A DNA stretch of 64,000 bases from Salinivibrio kushneri (lineage in GTDB: Bacteria; Pseudomonadota; Gammaproteobacteria; Enterobacterales; Vibrionaceae). This document shows positions 55,100-64,000 of this stretch, in pieces. The notes below the pieces were generated by a model, which was not told where the DNA came from, made no database searches, and saw only the letters and a program-made list of their open reading frames with translations. The DNA lies in contig NZ_CP040021.1 in the NCBI RefSeq assembly GCF_005280275.1, positions 955,001 through 1,019,000 on the forward strand. Direction: 5' to 3'. Numbering within the stretch: position 1 is the first letter of the stretch; every line of letters starts with the position of its first letter. A program made the translations under genes and the position numbers.

Positions 55100-55809
55100 T
55101 ATGCTCTCCAATCTGCGATCTGCTGCGGTTGGCTGCTCTGGATAATGGGCTGGTCACGGTGTGCTTGCAACGCGGTGATAAACGCGTCTCGGGTCCAAGG
55201 TTTGGCACCCAAAGAGGCTAAATGTGGCGTCATCATTTGGCAGTCAATATAACGGCCACCCTGCTGCGCAAAATATTGACTGAATTGCCAAAGTGCAAAT
55301 TTAGAGGCATTGGTGGCTTTGGAAAACATGGATTCACCACAGAATACGCGGCCCACGCAGACACCGTAAAGCCCGCCGACAAGCTTTGCGCCGTCCCACA
55401 CCTCGACACTGTGAGCATCCCCTTGCTGATGAAGCTGGCAGTAGGCAACTTGCATCTCATCGGTAATCCAGGTCTGCTCAGGCCCACGAATGGCCGCACA
55501 GGTAGCAATCACCGTCTCGAATGCGCGATTGAGCGTGATGGTATACGCAGACTTTTTGGCGGCTTTACGCAAACTGCGACTGGCATGAAAATCAGCGGGC
55601 TGAATCACAGCCCGTTCACTTGGCGACCACCACAATAAAGGATCATCTTCGCCAAACCAGGGGAAAATACCACTGCGATAAGCCGACATTAGCCGCGCAG
55701 GTGATAGCTCTCCCCCAATGGCGAGCAGGCCATCGGGGTGAGAGAGCGCTTCGCTCACGGGCGGAAAGCGAAAGTCATCTTGCGCTAAAGGCGGTAAAAA
55801 AAGGGTCAT
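55099..55809 (-). CDS. aat: Leucyl/phenylalanyl-tRNA-protein transferase
   Basis: Aat adds Leu or Phe to proteins with N-terminal Lys or Arg, creating N-degrons for ClpS-ClpAP. The 236-residue protein carries LAIGGELSPARLMSAYRSGIFPWFGEDDPLLWWSPSERAVI near the N terminus and EVWDGAKLVGGLYGVCVGRVFCGESMFSKATNASKFAL and IDCQMMTPHLASLGAK in the GNAT-like catalytic core. It lies 14 bases after cydC and overlaps bpt, the usual cydC-aat neighbourhood. Together with Bpt and ClpSA the whole N-degron route is in this window. Confidence 0.96.
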   Translation of the reverse strand: MTLFLPPLAQDDFRFPPVSEALSHPDGLLAIGGELSPARLMSAYRSGIFPWFGEDDPLLWWSPSERAVIQPADFHASRSLRKAAKKSAYTITLNRAFETVIATCAAIRGPEQTWITDEMQVAYCQLHQQGDAHSVEVWDGAKLVGGLYGVCVGRVFCGESMFSKATNASKFALWQFSQYFAQQGGRYIDCQMMTPHLASLGAKPWTRDAFITALQAHRDQPIIQSSQPQQIADWRA

Positions 55810-55823
55810 ATCACACGCTCTCG

Positions 55824-57542
55824 TTACAAGCGGTTCATGAGTTGCGCATAGCGACCGTTACGTGCCAGCAAGTCTTGATGTGTGCCTTGCTCAATAATGC
55901 GGCCAGCATCCATTAAACACACAGTGTCCATATGTGCCAAACCAGCCAATCGATGGGTAATGATCACCACGGTTTTATCCTGACAATGGTCTTGCAGTAA
56001 GGATAGGATCTCCGCCTCGGTTTGCACATCTAGGCCTTCGGTTGGCTCATCAAGTAACATAATCGGCGCAGGGTGCAAGAGGCCACGAGCAATCCCCAAG
56101 CGGCGGCGCTCGCCGCCTGAAAGCTGTCGTCCGCCATCGCCCAGCCACGCATCGAGTCCTTGACCCTCTAACAGTCCACCCAAGCCAACGCGCAGCAAGA
56201 CAGTGGCGAGGGCATCGTCTGATGCCTCTGGGCAAGCCAGGGTGAGGTTGTCGCGCAGTGTGCCATTGAACAGATCAACACTTTGCGTCACCACAGACAT
56301 GGCGTCACGCAGCGCGGTTTCTTGCCATTGCGAGAGCGGCACCTCATCAAGGGTGATTTGACCTTGCGTGGGATCCCACGCACGGGTAAGCAAGCTCAAT
56401 AAGGTTGATTTGCCACATCCCGTTCTTCCTAACAGGGCGAGTGTTTGTCCTGGTGTGATGCGAAGAGAGATGTTTGAAACCGCGTCTTGTGCTGCGCCTG
56501 GGTATTGGTAACTGACATTATCAAAGCTAATATCGCCGACAGCGGGGCCAGTATGTCCTTGTGAGGGGAAGGGGACACTGGGCGCGCGCTCCGTGATCGC
56601 ATTCAGTCGTTTCGCGGCGGTAAGCGTTTTGCCGAGGTATTGGAAGGCGGCAGTGATCGGCATCATCAACTCAAAACTGGCCATGGTCGTAAAGGCCACC
56701 ATAGCAATCAGGGGGCCAGGCCTATGATCACCGACACCATCTGCCGCCAGCCAAATCATCGCCACCAGTGTTAGCCCTGTGGCTGCGACGAGCACAGCAT
56801 TGGCTAATCCGGTGATGCGCGCCATATTGGCTTGTGCGTGCAGCATGGCTTGCTCGCTGTCATCGATGCGGGCGCGATAGCGGTCACGTGCGCCAAATAA
56901 AGCCAGCTCGGCGTGGCCTTGTAACCAATCAAGCAATGCGATGCGCGTGGCTGCATTTTGTTCCAACTGTGCACGGCCTTGATCATTACCCAAGCGATAA
57001 AAAAGGATCGGCAGCCCAATCAGTAACCCGAGCAAGATCAGTCCAAGCGCCATGCCAAGCATTGGGTCAAACCAACCCAGGAAGAAACTTACCGCCAGGA
57101 TGCCCACGATACCAACCACCATCGGGCTGACTAGGCGCAGATAAACGTGGTCCATGGCATCGACATCGGCGACCATGCGATTAAGTAAGTCGCCATCACG
57201 CATATTCAGCCCTTGACCAGGAACTAATGGGGCGAGTTTACGAAAAAATGATACGCGTAAATCGGCCAATAGTTTGAAGGTGGCATTGTGGCTGACCACA
57301 CGTTCAGCCCAACGGCCGAAGGTACGACCAATGGAAAAGCCACGCACACCGGCGGCGGGCAGCATGTAATTAAAGGTGGCAAGGCTCGCCAGGCCGGCGA
57401 CAGCCGCAGCGGCAATAAACCAACCGGAGAGGGTGAGTAGGCCAATGGCGGCAAACAAGGTAGCAAACGCCAGCACCATACCTAGACTCAAACCGAACCA
57501 GTGGCGCTTATAGAGGCGGAGATAGGGCAGTAGTTCACGCAT
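55824..57542 (-). CDS. cydC: Heterodimeric ABC exporter CydC
   Basis: CydC pairs with CydD to move cysteine and glutathione into the periplasm, which is required for assembly of cytochrome bd and c-type cytochromes. The 572-residue half-transporter has six membrane helices (about 15-310) and an ATPase domain with Walker A GRTGCGKSTLL, signature LSGGERRRLGIARGLL and Walker B IMLLDEPTEGLD. Its start overlaps the end of cydD by 8 bases, ensuring equal synthesis. Some recent work assigns haem binding to CydDC. Confidence 0.95.
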   Translation of the reverse strand: MRELLPYLRLYKRHWFGLSLGMVLAFATLFAAIGLLTLSGWFIAAAAVAGLASLATFNYMLPAAGVRGFSIGRTFGRWAERVVSHNATFKLLADLRVSFFRKLAPLVPGQGLNMRDGDLLNRMVADVDAMDHVYLRLVSPMVVGIVGILAVSFFLGWFDPMLGMALGLILLGLLIGLPILFYRLGNDQGRAQLEQNAATRIALLDWLQGHAELALFGARDRYRARIDDSEQAMLHAQANMARITGLANAVLVAATGLTLVAMIWLAADGVGDHRPGPLIAMVAFTTMASFELMMPITAAFQYLGKTLTAAKRLNAITERAPSVPFPSQGHTGPAVGDISFDNVSYQYPGAAQDAVSNISLRITPGQTLALLGRTGCGKSTLLSLLTRAWDPTQGQITLDEVPLSQWQETALRDAMSVVTQSVDLFNGTLRDNLTLACPEASDDALATVLLRVGLGGLLEGQGLDAWLGDGGRQLSGGERRRLGIARGLLHPAPIMLLDEPTEGLDVQTEAEILSLLQDHCQDKTVVIITHRLAGLAHMDTVCLMDAGRIIEQGTHQDLLARNGRYAQLMNRL

Positions 57543-59304
57543 CGAGATTTCTCCTATCGGCGGAAGCCAGCATCTCAGCCAGCGGGCCGGTTTCAGCGAG
57601 AGTATGATAGGGGCCTTGTTGTACTAACTTTCCGTCCATCATCACCCAGACTTGGTCACTGTGGGTGAGCGAGTCTAAACGGTGCGACACCTGGACACAG
57701 GTTTTGGCTTGGGTTGCCGCACTCAAGGTTTCTAGCACGCGGTTTTCGCTATGTGCGTCTAGGCTTGCGGTTGGCTCATCCAGTACCCAGAGCGCACCAT
57801 CTTGTAATAGCGCTCGCGCGACCGCAATACGCTGAGCTTGACCCACTGATAACCCGCCATTTCGGTCACCGACAGGATGCGCCAAGCCATCGGTCAGCCG
57901 CATCACGAACTCATCCACGTACGCTTGGGTCATCACTTGGTTGATGGTCTCAGGCGTTGCCTCAGGGTTAGCGAGGGCGATATTGTCGCGAATACTGCCA
58001 TGGAACAGTTGTGGGTTTTGCCCGACCCAGCTTATCGACTGACGCCAATGCGTTAAATCAAGTTCACTGCGTTCATAGCCATTAATGGTGAGGCTACCAC
58101 GGTAGGGCAGAAAACCAAGCAGAGCGTTAAGAAGGCTAGATTTGCCCGCGCCACTGACGCCAACAAGCGCAACCTGTTCACCGGGTTGGATAGAAAAGCA
58201 CATTGGCCCTGCCAATACGTGACCGTCGGGACTGAGTACCTCCAGGTCGTGCGCGATGATAGTAACGGTGGATAAATCAGGCGTGGCTTCACCTTGGGTG
58301 CCGGTATCTGGCTGGGCATCGAGAAATTCCACGATCGACTCGGCCGCCCCAATTGCTTGTGCCTTAGCGTGATAAAAGGTGCCGAGATCGCGCAATGGCT
58401 GATAAAACTCGGGGGCCAGCACTAAGACGAATAAACCGGTAAACAGCGAAATAGAGGCACCATAGTGACCAAAATCAAGCTCACCAATAAAGCTAAACCC
58501 AAAATAGACGGCGACAACGGCAATGGAAATGGCGGTGAAAAATTCCAGCACGGCCGATGATAAAAAGGCCAGGCGCAGCACTTCCATTGTTCGTTGGCGA
58601 AATGTGTGTGATGCGAGATGAAGCTGCTCGGCCTCCGCCTCAACGCGATTAAACAGCTTGAGAGTGGGCAGTCCACGTAAGCGGTCGTAGAAGTAACCGG
58701 ATAAACGTTGCAGTGCCTTAAAGTTTTTCCGGTTGGCATCAGCGGCTTTAATGCCAACTAAGGCCATGAAAAAGGGGACCAGCGGCGCGGTGACTAAAAA
58801 GATCACGCCCGACGCCCAATTGATTGGGAAAACGGCAACCAAGATCACCAAGGGGATCAGCACGGCGATGGCCATTTGCGGCAAATAACGGGCAAAAAAG
58901 TCTTGTAACTCCTCTACTTGCTCTAAAATCAGGCTCGCCCAGCTACCTGCTGGGCGTCCTTGAATGCTCACCGGCCCCAACGCCTCGAGGCGATTCAGGA
59001 TTAAATGACGAATATGTTGGCGAATCACTTCACCACAGCGGTAGCCCGTTTGCTCTTTGGCCCAGCTGCATGCTGCACGTGCTAATACGACGCCAGCTAA
59101 CGCCAGAAAACTGGGGAGTAGGGTGAATTTATCCGTTTGTTCAATAATCAATTGGTGCAGCAGGTGGGCGAGAAGTGCTGCTTGGGCAATCAAAAGCACA
59201 CCGGAGAGGAGTGCAATACTAATCGTCGCAACTAACCAGGGTTTGGCTAACGAGCTCTGCGACTTGAGCCATTGGGTTAGCGCCCGCTGTTTAGATTTAT
59301 CCAT
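57535..59304 (-). CDS. cydD: Heterodimeric ABC exporter CydD
   Basis: CydD is the other half of the cysteine/glutathione exporter. The 589-residue protein matches E. coli CydD in length and has six membrane helices and an ATPase domain with Walker A GVSGAGKSSLLNALL, signature LSVGQAQRIAVARALL (with Val for the usual Gly in the second position) and Walker B LWVLDEPTASLD. It starts MDKSKQRALTQWLKSQ. It follows trxB after a 77-bp gap with two hairpins and starts the leftward set cydD-cydC-aat-bpt. Confidence 0.95.
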   Translation of the reverse strand: MDKSKQRALTQWLKSQSSLAKPWLVATISIALLSGVLLIAQAALLAHLLHQLIIEQTDKFTLLPSFLALAGVVLARAACSWAKEQTGYRCGEVIRQHIRHLILNRLEALGPVSIQGRPAGSWASLILEQVEELQDFFARYLPQMAIAVLIPLVILVAVFPINWASGVIFLVTAPLVPFFMALVGIKAADANRKNFKALQRLSGYFYDRLRGLPTLKLFNRVEAEAEQLHLASHTFRQRTMEVLRLAFLSSAVLEFFTAISIAVVAVYFGFSFIGELDFGHYGASISLFTGLFVLVLAPEFYQPLRDLGTFYHAKAQAIGAAESIVEFLDAQPDTGTQGEATPDLSTVTIIAHDLEVLSPDGHVLAGPMCFSIQPGEQVALVGVSGAGKSSLLNALLGFLPYRGSLTINGYERSELDLTHWRQSISWVGQNPQLFHGSIRDNIALANPEATPETINQVMTQAYVDEFVMRLTDGLAHPVGDRNGGLSVGQAQRIAVARALLQDGALWVLDEPTASLDAHSENRVLETLSAATQAKTCVQVSHRLDSLTHSDQVWVMMDGKLVQQGPYHTLAETGPLAEMLASADRRNLDA

Positions 59305-59325
59305 ATCGTCTTATTGTTTTATGAG

Positions 59326-59367
59326 AGCCTACAAATAGGCTGGGCAGGCCACCGAATGGCGGCCTGC
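59326..59367. other. Two hairpins between trxB and cydD
   Basis: AGCCTA/TAGGCT (59326-59331 with 59336-59341) and GCAGGCC/GGCCTGC (59344-59350 with 59361-59367) lie side by side behind trxB. Neither has a T tract leftward, so they are leaky stops or processing sites between trxB and cydDC. Confidence 0.45.
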
Positions 59368-59381
59368 ATGAGAGCGTGGGC

Positions 59382-60344
<963 letters not shown>

Positions 60345-60410
60345 TCACGTCTCCGAGCAGGAAAAGAGGTTCGTTTTTTGAATGGACTGATTGTAGGTAA
60401 ATTAGAAAGG

Positions 60411-60437
60411 TAAAGAAAGGGCACCGTGATGGTGCCC
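60411..60437 (-). terminator. Terminator of ald
   Basis: GGGCACC and GGTGCCC pair around GTGAT; on the minus strand the stem is followed by TTTCTTTA, a fair T tract. It ends ald before trxB. Confidence 0.78.
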
Positions 60438-60463
60438 TCGATTTCTATGATTGGTGTGGCCGA

Positions 60464-61588
60464 TTAATGCGCGGCCTTTAGCGCGTCCATGGCATCAACA
60501 TACGGCAACTCAAAGCCTTCTGCGACCTCTTTGATGGTCACTTGACCGCCAATCACATTCAGACCGTTGCGTAGGTGCGCATCTTCTACCAAGGCATCGC
60601 GATAGCCTTTATTCGCCAGTTTGACGATATAAGGCAGTGTGGCGTTGTTCAATGCGACGGTAGACGTGCGGGCCACCGCGCCAGGCATGTTGGCGACACA
60701 GTAGTGAACGACATCATCGACGATATAGGTGGGATCCGCATGAGTGGTCGCGTGTGAGGTCGCGAAACAGCCGCCTTGATCAATAGCCACATCCACAACC
60801 GCTGCGCCGGGCTTCATACGTTTAATGTGGTCTTCGTTAACCAGTTTGGGGGCGGCCGCACCTGGGATCAGTACCGCACCGACAACCAGATCGGCGTTCA
60901 ATACGTGCTGCTCTAGGGTTTCTTCTGTGGAGTAGACCACTTTGGCACGTCCTTGGAACTCTTCATCGAGGCGACGTAAGGTATCGACATTTTTGTCGAG
61001 AATCGTGACGTCAGCACGCAGACCAACGGCCATACGAGCGGCGTTCGAGCCGACAACACCACCGCCGAGTACCACGATTTTCGCAGGCTCAACCCCGGGC
61101 ACACCGCTGAGCAACATGCCCGAACCGCCGTGTGATTTTTCTAGCGCTTGTGCACCTGCTTGAATAGACATGCGGCCAGCGACCTCAGACATAGGCGCAA
61201 GGAGTGGCAATCGACCTTTAGAATCTGTTACCGTTTCGTAGGCAATACAGATGGCTTTACTTTTAATTAAGTCTTCTGTTTGCGGAAAATCTGGTGCAAG
61301 ATGCAAATAGGTGAACAAAATCTGTCCTTCGCGGAGCATCGCACGCTCAACGGCTTGTGGCTCTTTTACCTTGACGATCATTTCTGCTTTCGCAAAAACG
61401 TCAGCAGCAGTGGGAAGGATAGACGCGCCGGCGGCTTTATAGTCGTCGTCAGAGAAACCAATACCATTACCTGCGTTGGTCTCGATGTAAACAGAGTGGC
61501 CGTGAGAAATAAGCTCGCGAACACTCGCGGGTACCATACCAACGCGGTACTCATGGTTTTTGATTTCTTTTGGAACGCCAATGATCAT
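60464..61588 (-). CDS. ald: Alanine dehydrogenase
   Basis: Ald interconverts L-alanine and pyruvate plus ammonia with NAD. The 374-residue protein begins [20 protein letters not shown], has the catalytic Lys in VKVKEPQ, the His in TYLHLAPD (about 96), the NAD loop [15 protein letters not shown] (about 173-187) and the substrate Asp in [10 protein letters not shown]. Lrp commonly regulates ald, and lrp lies divergently upstream, separated by 166 bp. Presence of Ald is normal in vibrios but not in E. coli. Confidence 0.96.
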   Translation of the reverse strand: MIIGVPKEIKNHEYRVGMVPASVRELISHGHSVYIETNAGNGIGFSDDDYKAAGASILPTAADVFAKAEMIVKVKEPQAVERAMLREGQILFTYLHLAPDFPQTEDLIKSKAICIAYETVTDSKGRLPLLAPMSEVAGRMSIQAGAQALEKSHGGSGMLLSGVPGVEPAKIVVLGGGVVGSNAARMAVGLRADVTILDKNVDTLRRLDEEFQGRAKVVYSTEETLEQHVLNADLVVGAVLIPGAAAPKLVNEDHIKRMKPGAAVVDVAIDQGGCFATSHATTHADPTYIVDDVVHYCVANMPGAVARTSTVALNNATLPYIVKLANKGYRDALVEDAHLRNGLNVIGGQVTIKEVAEGFELPYVDAMDALKAAH

Positions 61589-61754
61589 GCTGTCACCTCG
61601 TGTTTATTCAGTGTTATCGGCTGGCTTTTTATTGATATTGTCAATTTTCAGGCTAGTATAAAGGCAATAAACCAGTATTTGATGCTAAAGATCATTTAGA
61701 TGTTATTTAATTTGGTATATCTTTTTGCAAGGAAGTAACAAGGTGGAATAAAAA

Positions 61755-62249
61755 ATGGTAGATACCAAAAAAAAGCCCTCCAAGGAATTGGACCGCATTG
61801 ACCGCAACATCCTGAACGAGCTTCAAAAGGATGGGCGAGTCTCTAACGTTGAGTTATCAAAACGTGTTGGTCTTTCTCCTACCCCCTGTCTAGAACGTGT
61901 ACGACGTCTTGAGCGTCAAGGTTATATCCTTGGCTATACAGCACTGCTTAACCCCCAGTATTTGGATGCATCACTGTTGGTGTTTGTCGAAATCACACTC
62001 AACCGCGGTGCGCCTGATGTGTTCGAGCAATTTAATAAAGCCGTGCAAACGCTTGAGGATATTCAAGAGTGCTCGTTGGTGTCAGGGGATTTTGACTACC
62101 TGCTTAAAACACGAGTAGCGGATATGTCAGCTTATCGCAAGTTATTGGGTGAAACCTTGCTGCGTTTACCCGGTGTGAATGACACTCGCACGTATGTGGT
62201 GATGGAAGAGGTGAAACAGAGTAATCATCTGGTTATCCATACCCGTTAG
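61755..62249 (+). CDS. lrp: Leucine-responsive regulatory protein Lrp
   Basis: Lrp is a global regulator of amino-acid metabolism, working as an octamer or hexadecamer and sensing leucine and alanine. The 164-residue length equals E. coli Lrp. The helix-turn-helix is RNILNELQKDGRVSNVELSKRVGLSPTPCLERVRRLERQGYI (about 18-59), followed by the RAM ligand domain with VFVEITLNRG and VSGDFDYLLKTRVADMSAYRKLL. AGGTGGA upstream sets the start. It diverges from ald and is followed by ftsK. Confidence 0.97.
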   Translation: MVDTKKKPSKELDRIDRNILNELQKDGRVSNVELSKRVGLSPTPCLERVRRLERQGYILGYTALLNPQYLDASLLVFVEITLNRGAPDVFEQFNKAVQTLEDIQECSLVSGDFDYLLKTRVADMSAYRKLLGETLLRLPGVNDTRTYVVMEEVKQSNHLVIHTR

Positions 62250-62292
62250 CCAGGTGATAAAATGGGGTGCGACGCACCACTTGTCGAGACTG

Positions 62293-62322
62293 AAGCCGAG
62301 CGTCATGCTCGGCTTATTTTTT
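62293..62322 (+). terminator. Terminator of lrp
   Basis: GCCGAGC and GCTCGGC pair around GTCAT and lead into TTATTTTTT. A shorter hairpin, GGTGC/GCACC (62266-62278), precedes it. Confidence 0.88.
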
Positions 62323-62450
62323 GTGCGGATAGCACAAGATTGTGTGATATCTCGGTAAAGATTTGGCGTAGGCAGGCATCATGCCTGCCCTCACGGCATG
62401 AATGTGATAAAGTCAGGGCAACATAAGCAAGCCTCAGAGTAGGATGAGGA

Positions 62451-64000
62451 ATGCGGTTCACGAACAGTATTAAACAGGTGATGATGGAGTTTTCTTTACG
62501 TCGGGAGCCCAAAGCGGCTCGTGCTAAAGCGCGTTTAGATGGCGTTCAGCGATTAAAAGAGTGTGGGTTTATTTTGGTACTCGCGGCAGCCGTGTTCACC
62601 ATGGTCGCCCTATTGTCTTTTAATCCGGCCGACCCATCCTGGTCGCAAACCGCTTGGCATGGTGATGTCCACAATGCAGCAGGTGCCATGGGCGCGTGGC
62701 TCGCCGATAGTCTCTTCTTTTCGTTTGGTATCTTAGCGTATCCGCTGCCACCAGCGGCGATTCTCGGGGGGTGGGTGTTCTTGCGTCGCCGCAGCGACGA
62801 TGAACCCATCAATTATACCATTATCGGCGCGCGTATCTTGGGACTGTTTATCCTGTTTTTAACCAGCTGTTCGTTGGCCGATTTGAATTTTGACGATTTT
62901 TGGCATTTTTCCTCTGGTGGTGTAATGGGGGATGTCACCAACAGTTTGGCGCTGCCGCTATTTAACGTATTAGGGACGACCTTGGTGATGCTGTTTGGCT
63001 GGGCGGCCGGCTTTACGCTCTTTACAGGCATTTCTTGGTTGACCATTGTTGATAATCTCGGTGCCATGACACTAAAAGGCGTCACCTGGGCGGTCAATCG
63101 GATTCGCGGTGACGCGCCTACCGAGTTAGGCGTTCCAGACACCGACACACAGAGCACCGCAGCCAATGCGTCTGAGCCGATGGAACTTAGTGACCTACGC
63201 CGCCTGACGCCGTCAGCGCCGGAGAAGGCGGAGAATTCCGCCAACGATGAGCAGGCACAGAACAAGGCAGCGTCGCCTATTATCTTTGGTGGACAAGCGC
63301 GTTCGGCAACAGACTCGGATGTTGCCGATGATCAGGGCGCTACCGATAGCGATGATGCGCAACCCGAGGAACCCTCATTGGGGCAGTGGCACCTTGCTAT
63401 CGAGCACGAGGAGGAGCATGAAGAAGCTGCGCCTGTATTGTCTTCGCGCGTTGAGGTGGACACGCCACATCTTGATACTGGAACTGCTCCCTCTATTGAA
63501 ACGGGCGAAGAGACACCATCTGATGATCTGCACAGTGCACCAATCGCACCGAGTCAGCATCACGCCGACACAACTTATGGCAATCAAGATGGGCTGTCCG
63601 AGCTTGAGCGTGCAGAACAAGCGAGCAGTGGCGCGGATGAGGATGACGACCCGTTTCAGGAAACCATTCGCCAAGCGCAAAAAAATCAGCAGCAGGCGGC
63701 TGGACTGGATCATCCGTTCCTAGTCAAAGATGAGCCGGATTTACCCACGCCGAAAGAACCTTTCCCGACCCTCGATCTGCTTGACCCCGCTCGCCATACC
63801 GCAGAGCAGGCGACGCGTGAAGAGCTCGAGAAGATTGCTCGCCTGGTCGAAGCACGACTGGAAGACTTTAAAGTTCAGGCGCGCGTAGTGGGCGTATATC
63901 CAGGCCCGGTGATCACCCGTTTTGAGCTCGATCTTGCGCCTGGGGTTAAAGTTTCACGCATTTCTGGCTTATCTAAAGACTTGGCGCGTGCTTTGTCGAC
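62451..64000 (+). CDS. ftsK: DNA translocase FtsK (5' part)
   Basis: FtsK anchors at the septum and pumps chromosome ends to dif for XerCD recombination. The gene starts at ATG 62451 behind AGGATGAGGA and remains open to the window edge, giving about 516 codons. Seen so far: MRFTNSIKQVMMEFSLRREP, then four membrane helices (about 38-180) in two pairs, a long Asp/Glu/Ser/Pro/Gln-rich linker from about residue 225 to 415, and the start of the alpha motor domain (LDLLDPARHTAEQATREELEKIARLVEARL, VGVYPGPVITRFELDLAPGVKVSRI). The Walker motifs and the gamma domain lie beyond the edge. lrp-ftsK is the usual order. Confidence 0.95.
   Translation, partial: MRFTNSIKQVMMEFSLRREPKAARAKARLDGVQRLKECGFILVLAAAVFTMVALLSFNPADPSWSQTAWHGDVHNAAGAMGAWLADSLFFSFGILAYPLPPAAILGGWVFLRRRSDDEPINYTIIGARILGLFILFLTSCSLADLNFDDFWHFSSGGVMGDVTNSLALPLFNVLGTTLVMLFGWAAGFTLFTGISWLTIVDNLGAMTLKGVTWAVNRIRGDAPTELGVPDTDTQSTAANASEPMELSDLRRLTPSAPEKAENSANDEQAQNKAASPIIFGGQARSATDSDVADDQGATDSDDAQPEEPSLGQWHLAIEHEEEHEEAAPVLSSRVEVDTPHLDTGTAPSIETGEETPSDDLHSAPIAPSQHHADTTYGNQDGLSELERAEQASSGADEDDDPFQETIRQAQKNQQQAAGLDHPFLVKDEPDLPTPKEPFPTLDLLDPARHTAEQATREELEKIARLVEARLEDFKVQARVVGVYPGPVITRFELDLAPGVKVSRISGLSKDLARALS

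Noticed and set aside
63247-63723. Long frames in the ftsK linker on both strands
   Set aside because: The ftsK frame runs unbroken from 62451; the others are shadows of its low-complexity linker.

Overview
The window reads as a stretch of the main chromosome of a gammaproteobacterium in the Vibrionaceae, of middling G+C by eye. The pointers are the gene orders nagE-glnS, yoaA-tsaB-(small unknown)-slp-hydrolase-fadD-rnd-minEDC, clpS-clpA/infA-bpt-aat-cydC-cydD-trxB-ald/lrp-ftsK, a lysine riboswitch in front of an NhaC-type transporter, and protein lengths close to Vibrio and E. coli relatives. Salinivibrio or a close genus is my best guess, but genus is inferred, not proven. I see no rRNA, tRNA, insertion sequence, prophage, integron or CRISPR array; almost everything is housekeeping.

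Layout. 0-4 kb: amino-sugar use (nagB-nagA-nagC leftward, nagE rightward) around a shared control region with CRP-like and NagC-like sites. 4-13 kb: glnS, fur, a DUF4442 protein under a near-perfect FadR site, fldA, a small membrane protein, the esterase ybfF, seqA-pgm, a DUF1853 protein, ybfA and a Nif3-family protein. 13-24.5 kb: TCA-cycle block gltA / sdhCDAB-sucABCD. 24.5-28.4 kb: zinc uptake (znuBC / znuA with a Zur box) overlapping the peptidoglycan hydrolase mepM. 28.5-31.2 kb: a 905-residue membrane-spanning regulator with a predicted periplasmic beta-propeller and a cytoplasmic AraC-type DNA-binding domain. 31.5-38.6 kb: HIT protein, DUF924, argS, purU, yoaA, tsaB. 38.6-43.6 kb: small unknown protein, slp lipoprotein, alpha/beta hydrolase, fadD, rnd. 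43.6-47.4 kb: minCDE, YcgL, an MltB-like transglycosylase, an H-NS family protein. 47.4-50.5 kb: lysine riboswitch and transporter, tdk, cspD. 51.3-60.3 kb: an N-degron set (clpS, clpA, bpt, aat) with infA, the cydDC exporter and trxB. 60.4-64 kb: ald, lrp and the first third or so of ftsK, which runs off the right edge.

How it fits together. GlcNAc enters through NagE as GlcNAc-6-P, NagA and NagB turn it into fructose-6-P, and gltA/sdh/suc burn the products. FadD activates fatty acids; a FadR box over the leader of the DUF4442 gene suggests that protein is tied to acyl-CoA control. Bpt and Aat mark proteins with N-terminal Leu/Phe, ClpS delivers them and ClpA unfolds them.

The least ordinary items are the membrane-tethered AraC regulator with its repeat-rich leader; a run of hairpins at 31.27-31.41 kb that on the minus strand ends like a small RNA; a long perfect hairpin plus a possible 32-residue ORF between argS and purU; the FadR site at 6.44 kb; the lysine riboswitch with a visible alternative pairing; and an 0.8-kb AT-rich gap between cspD and clpS.
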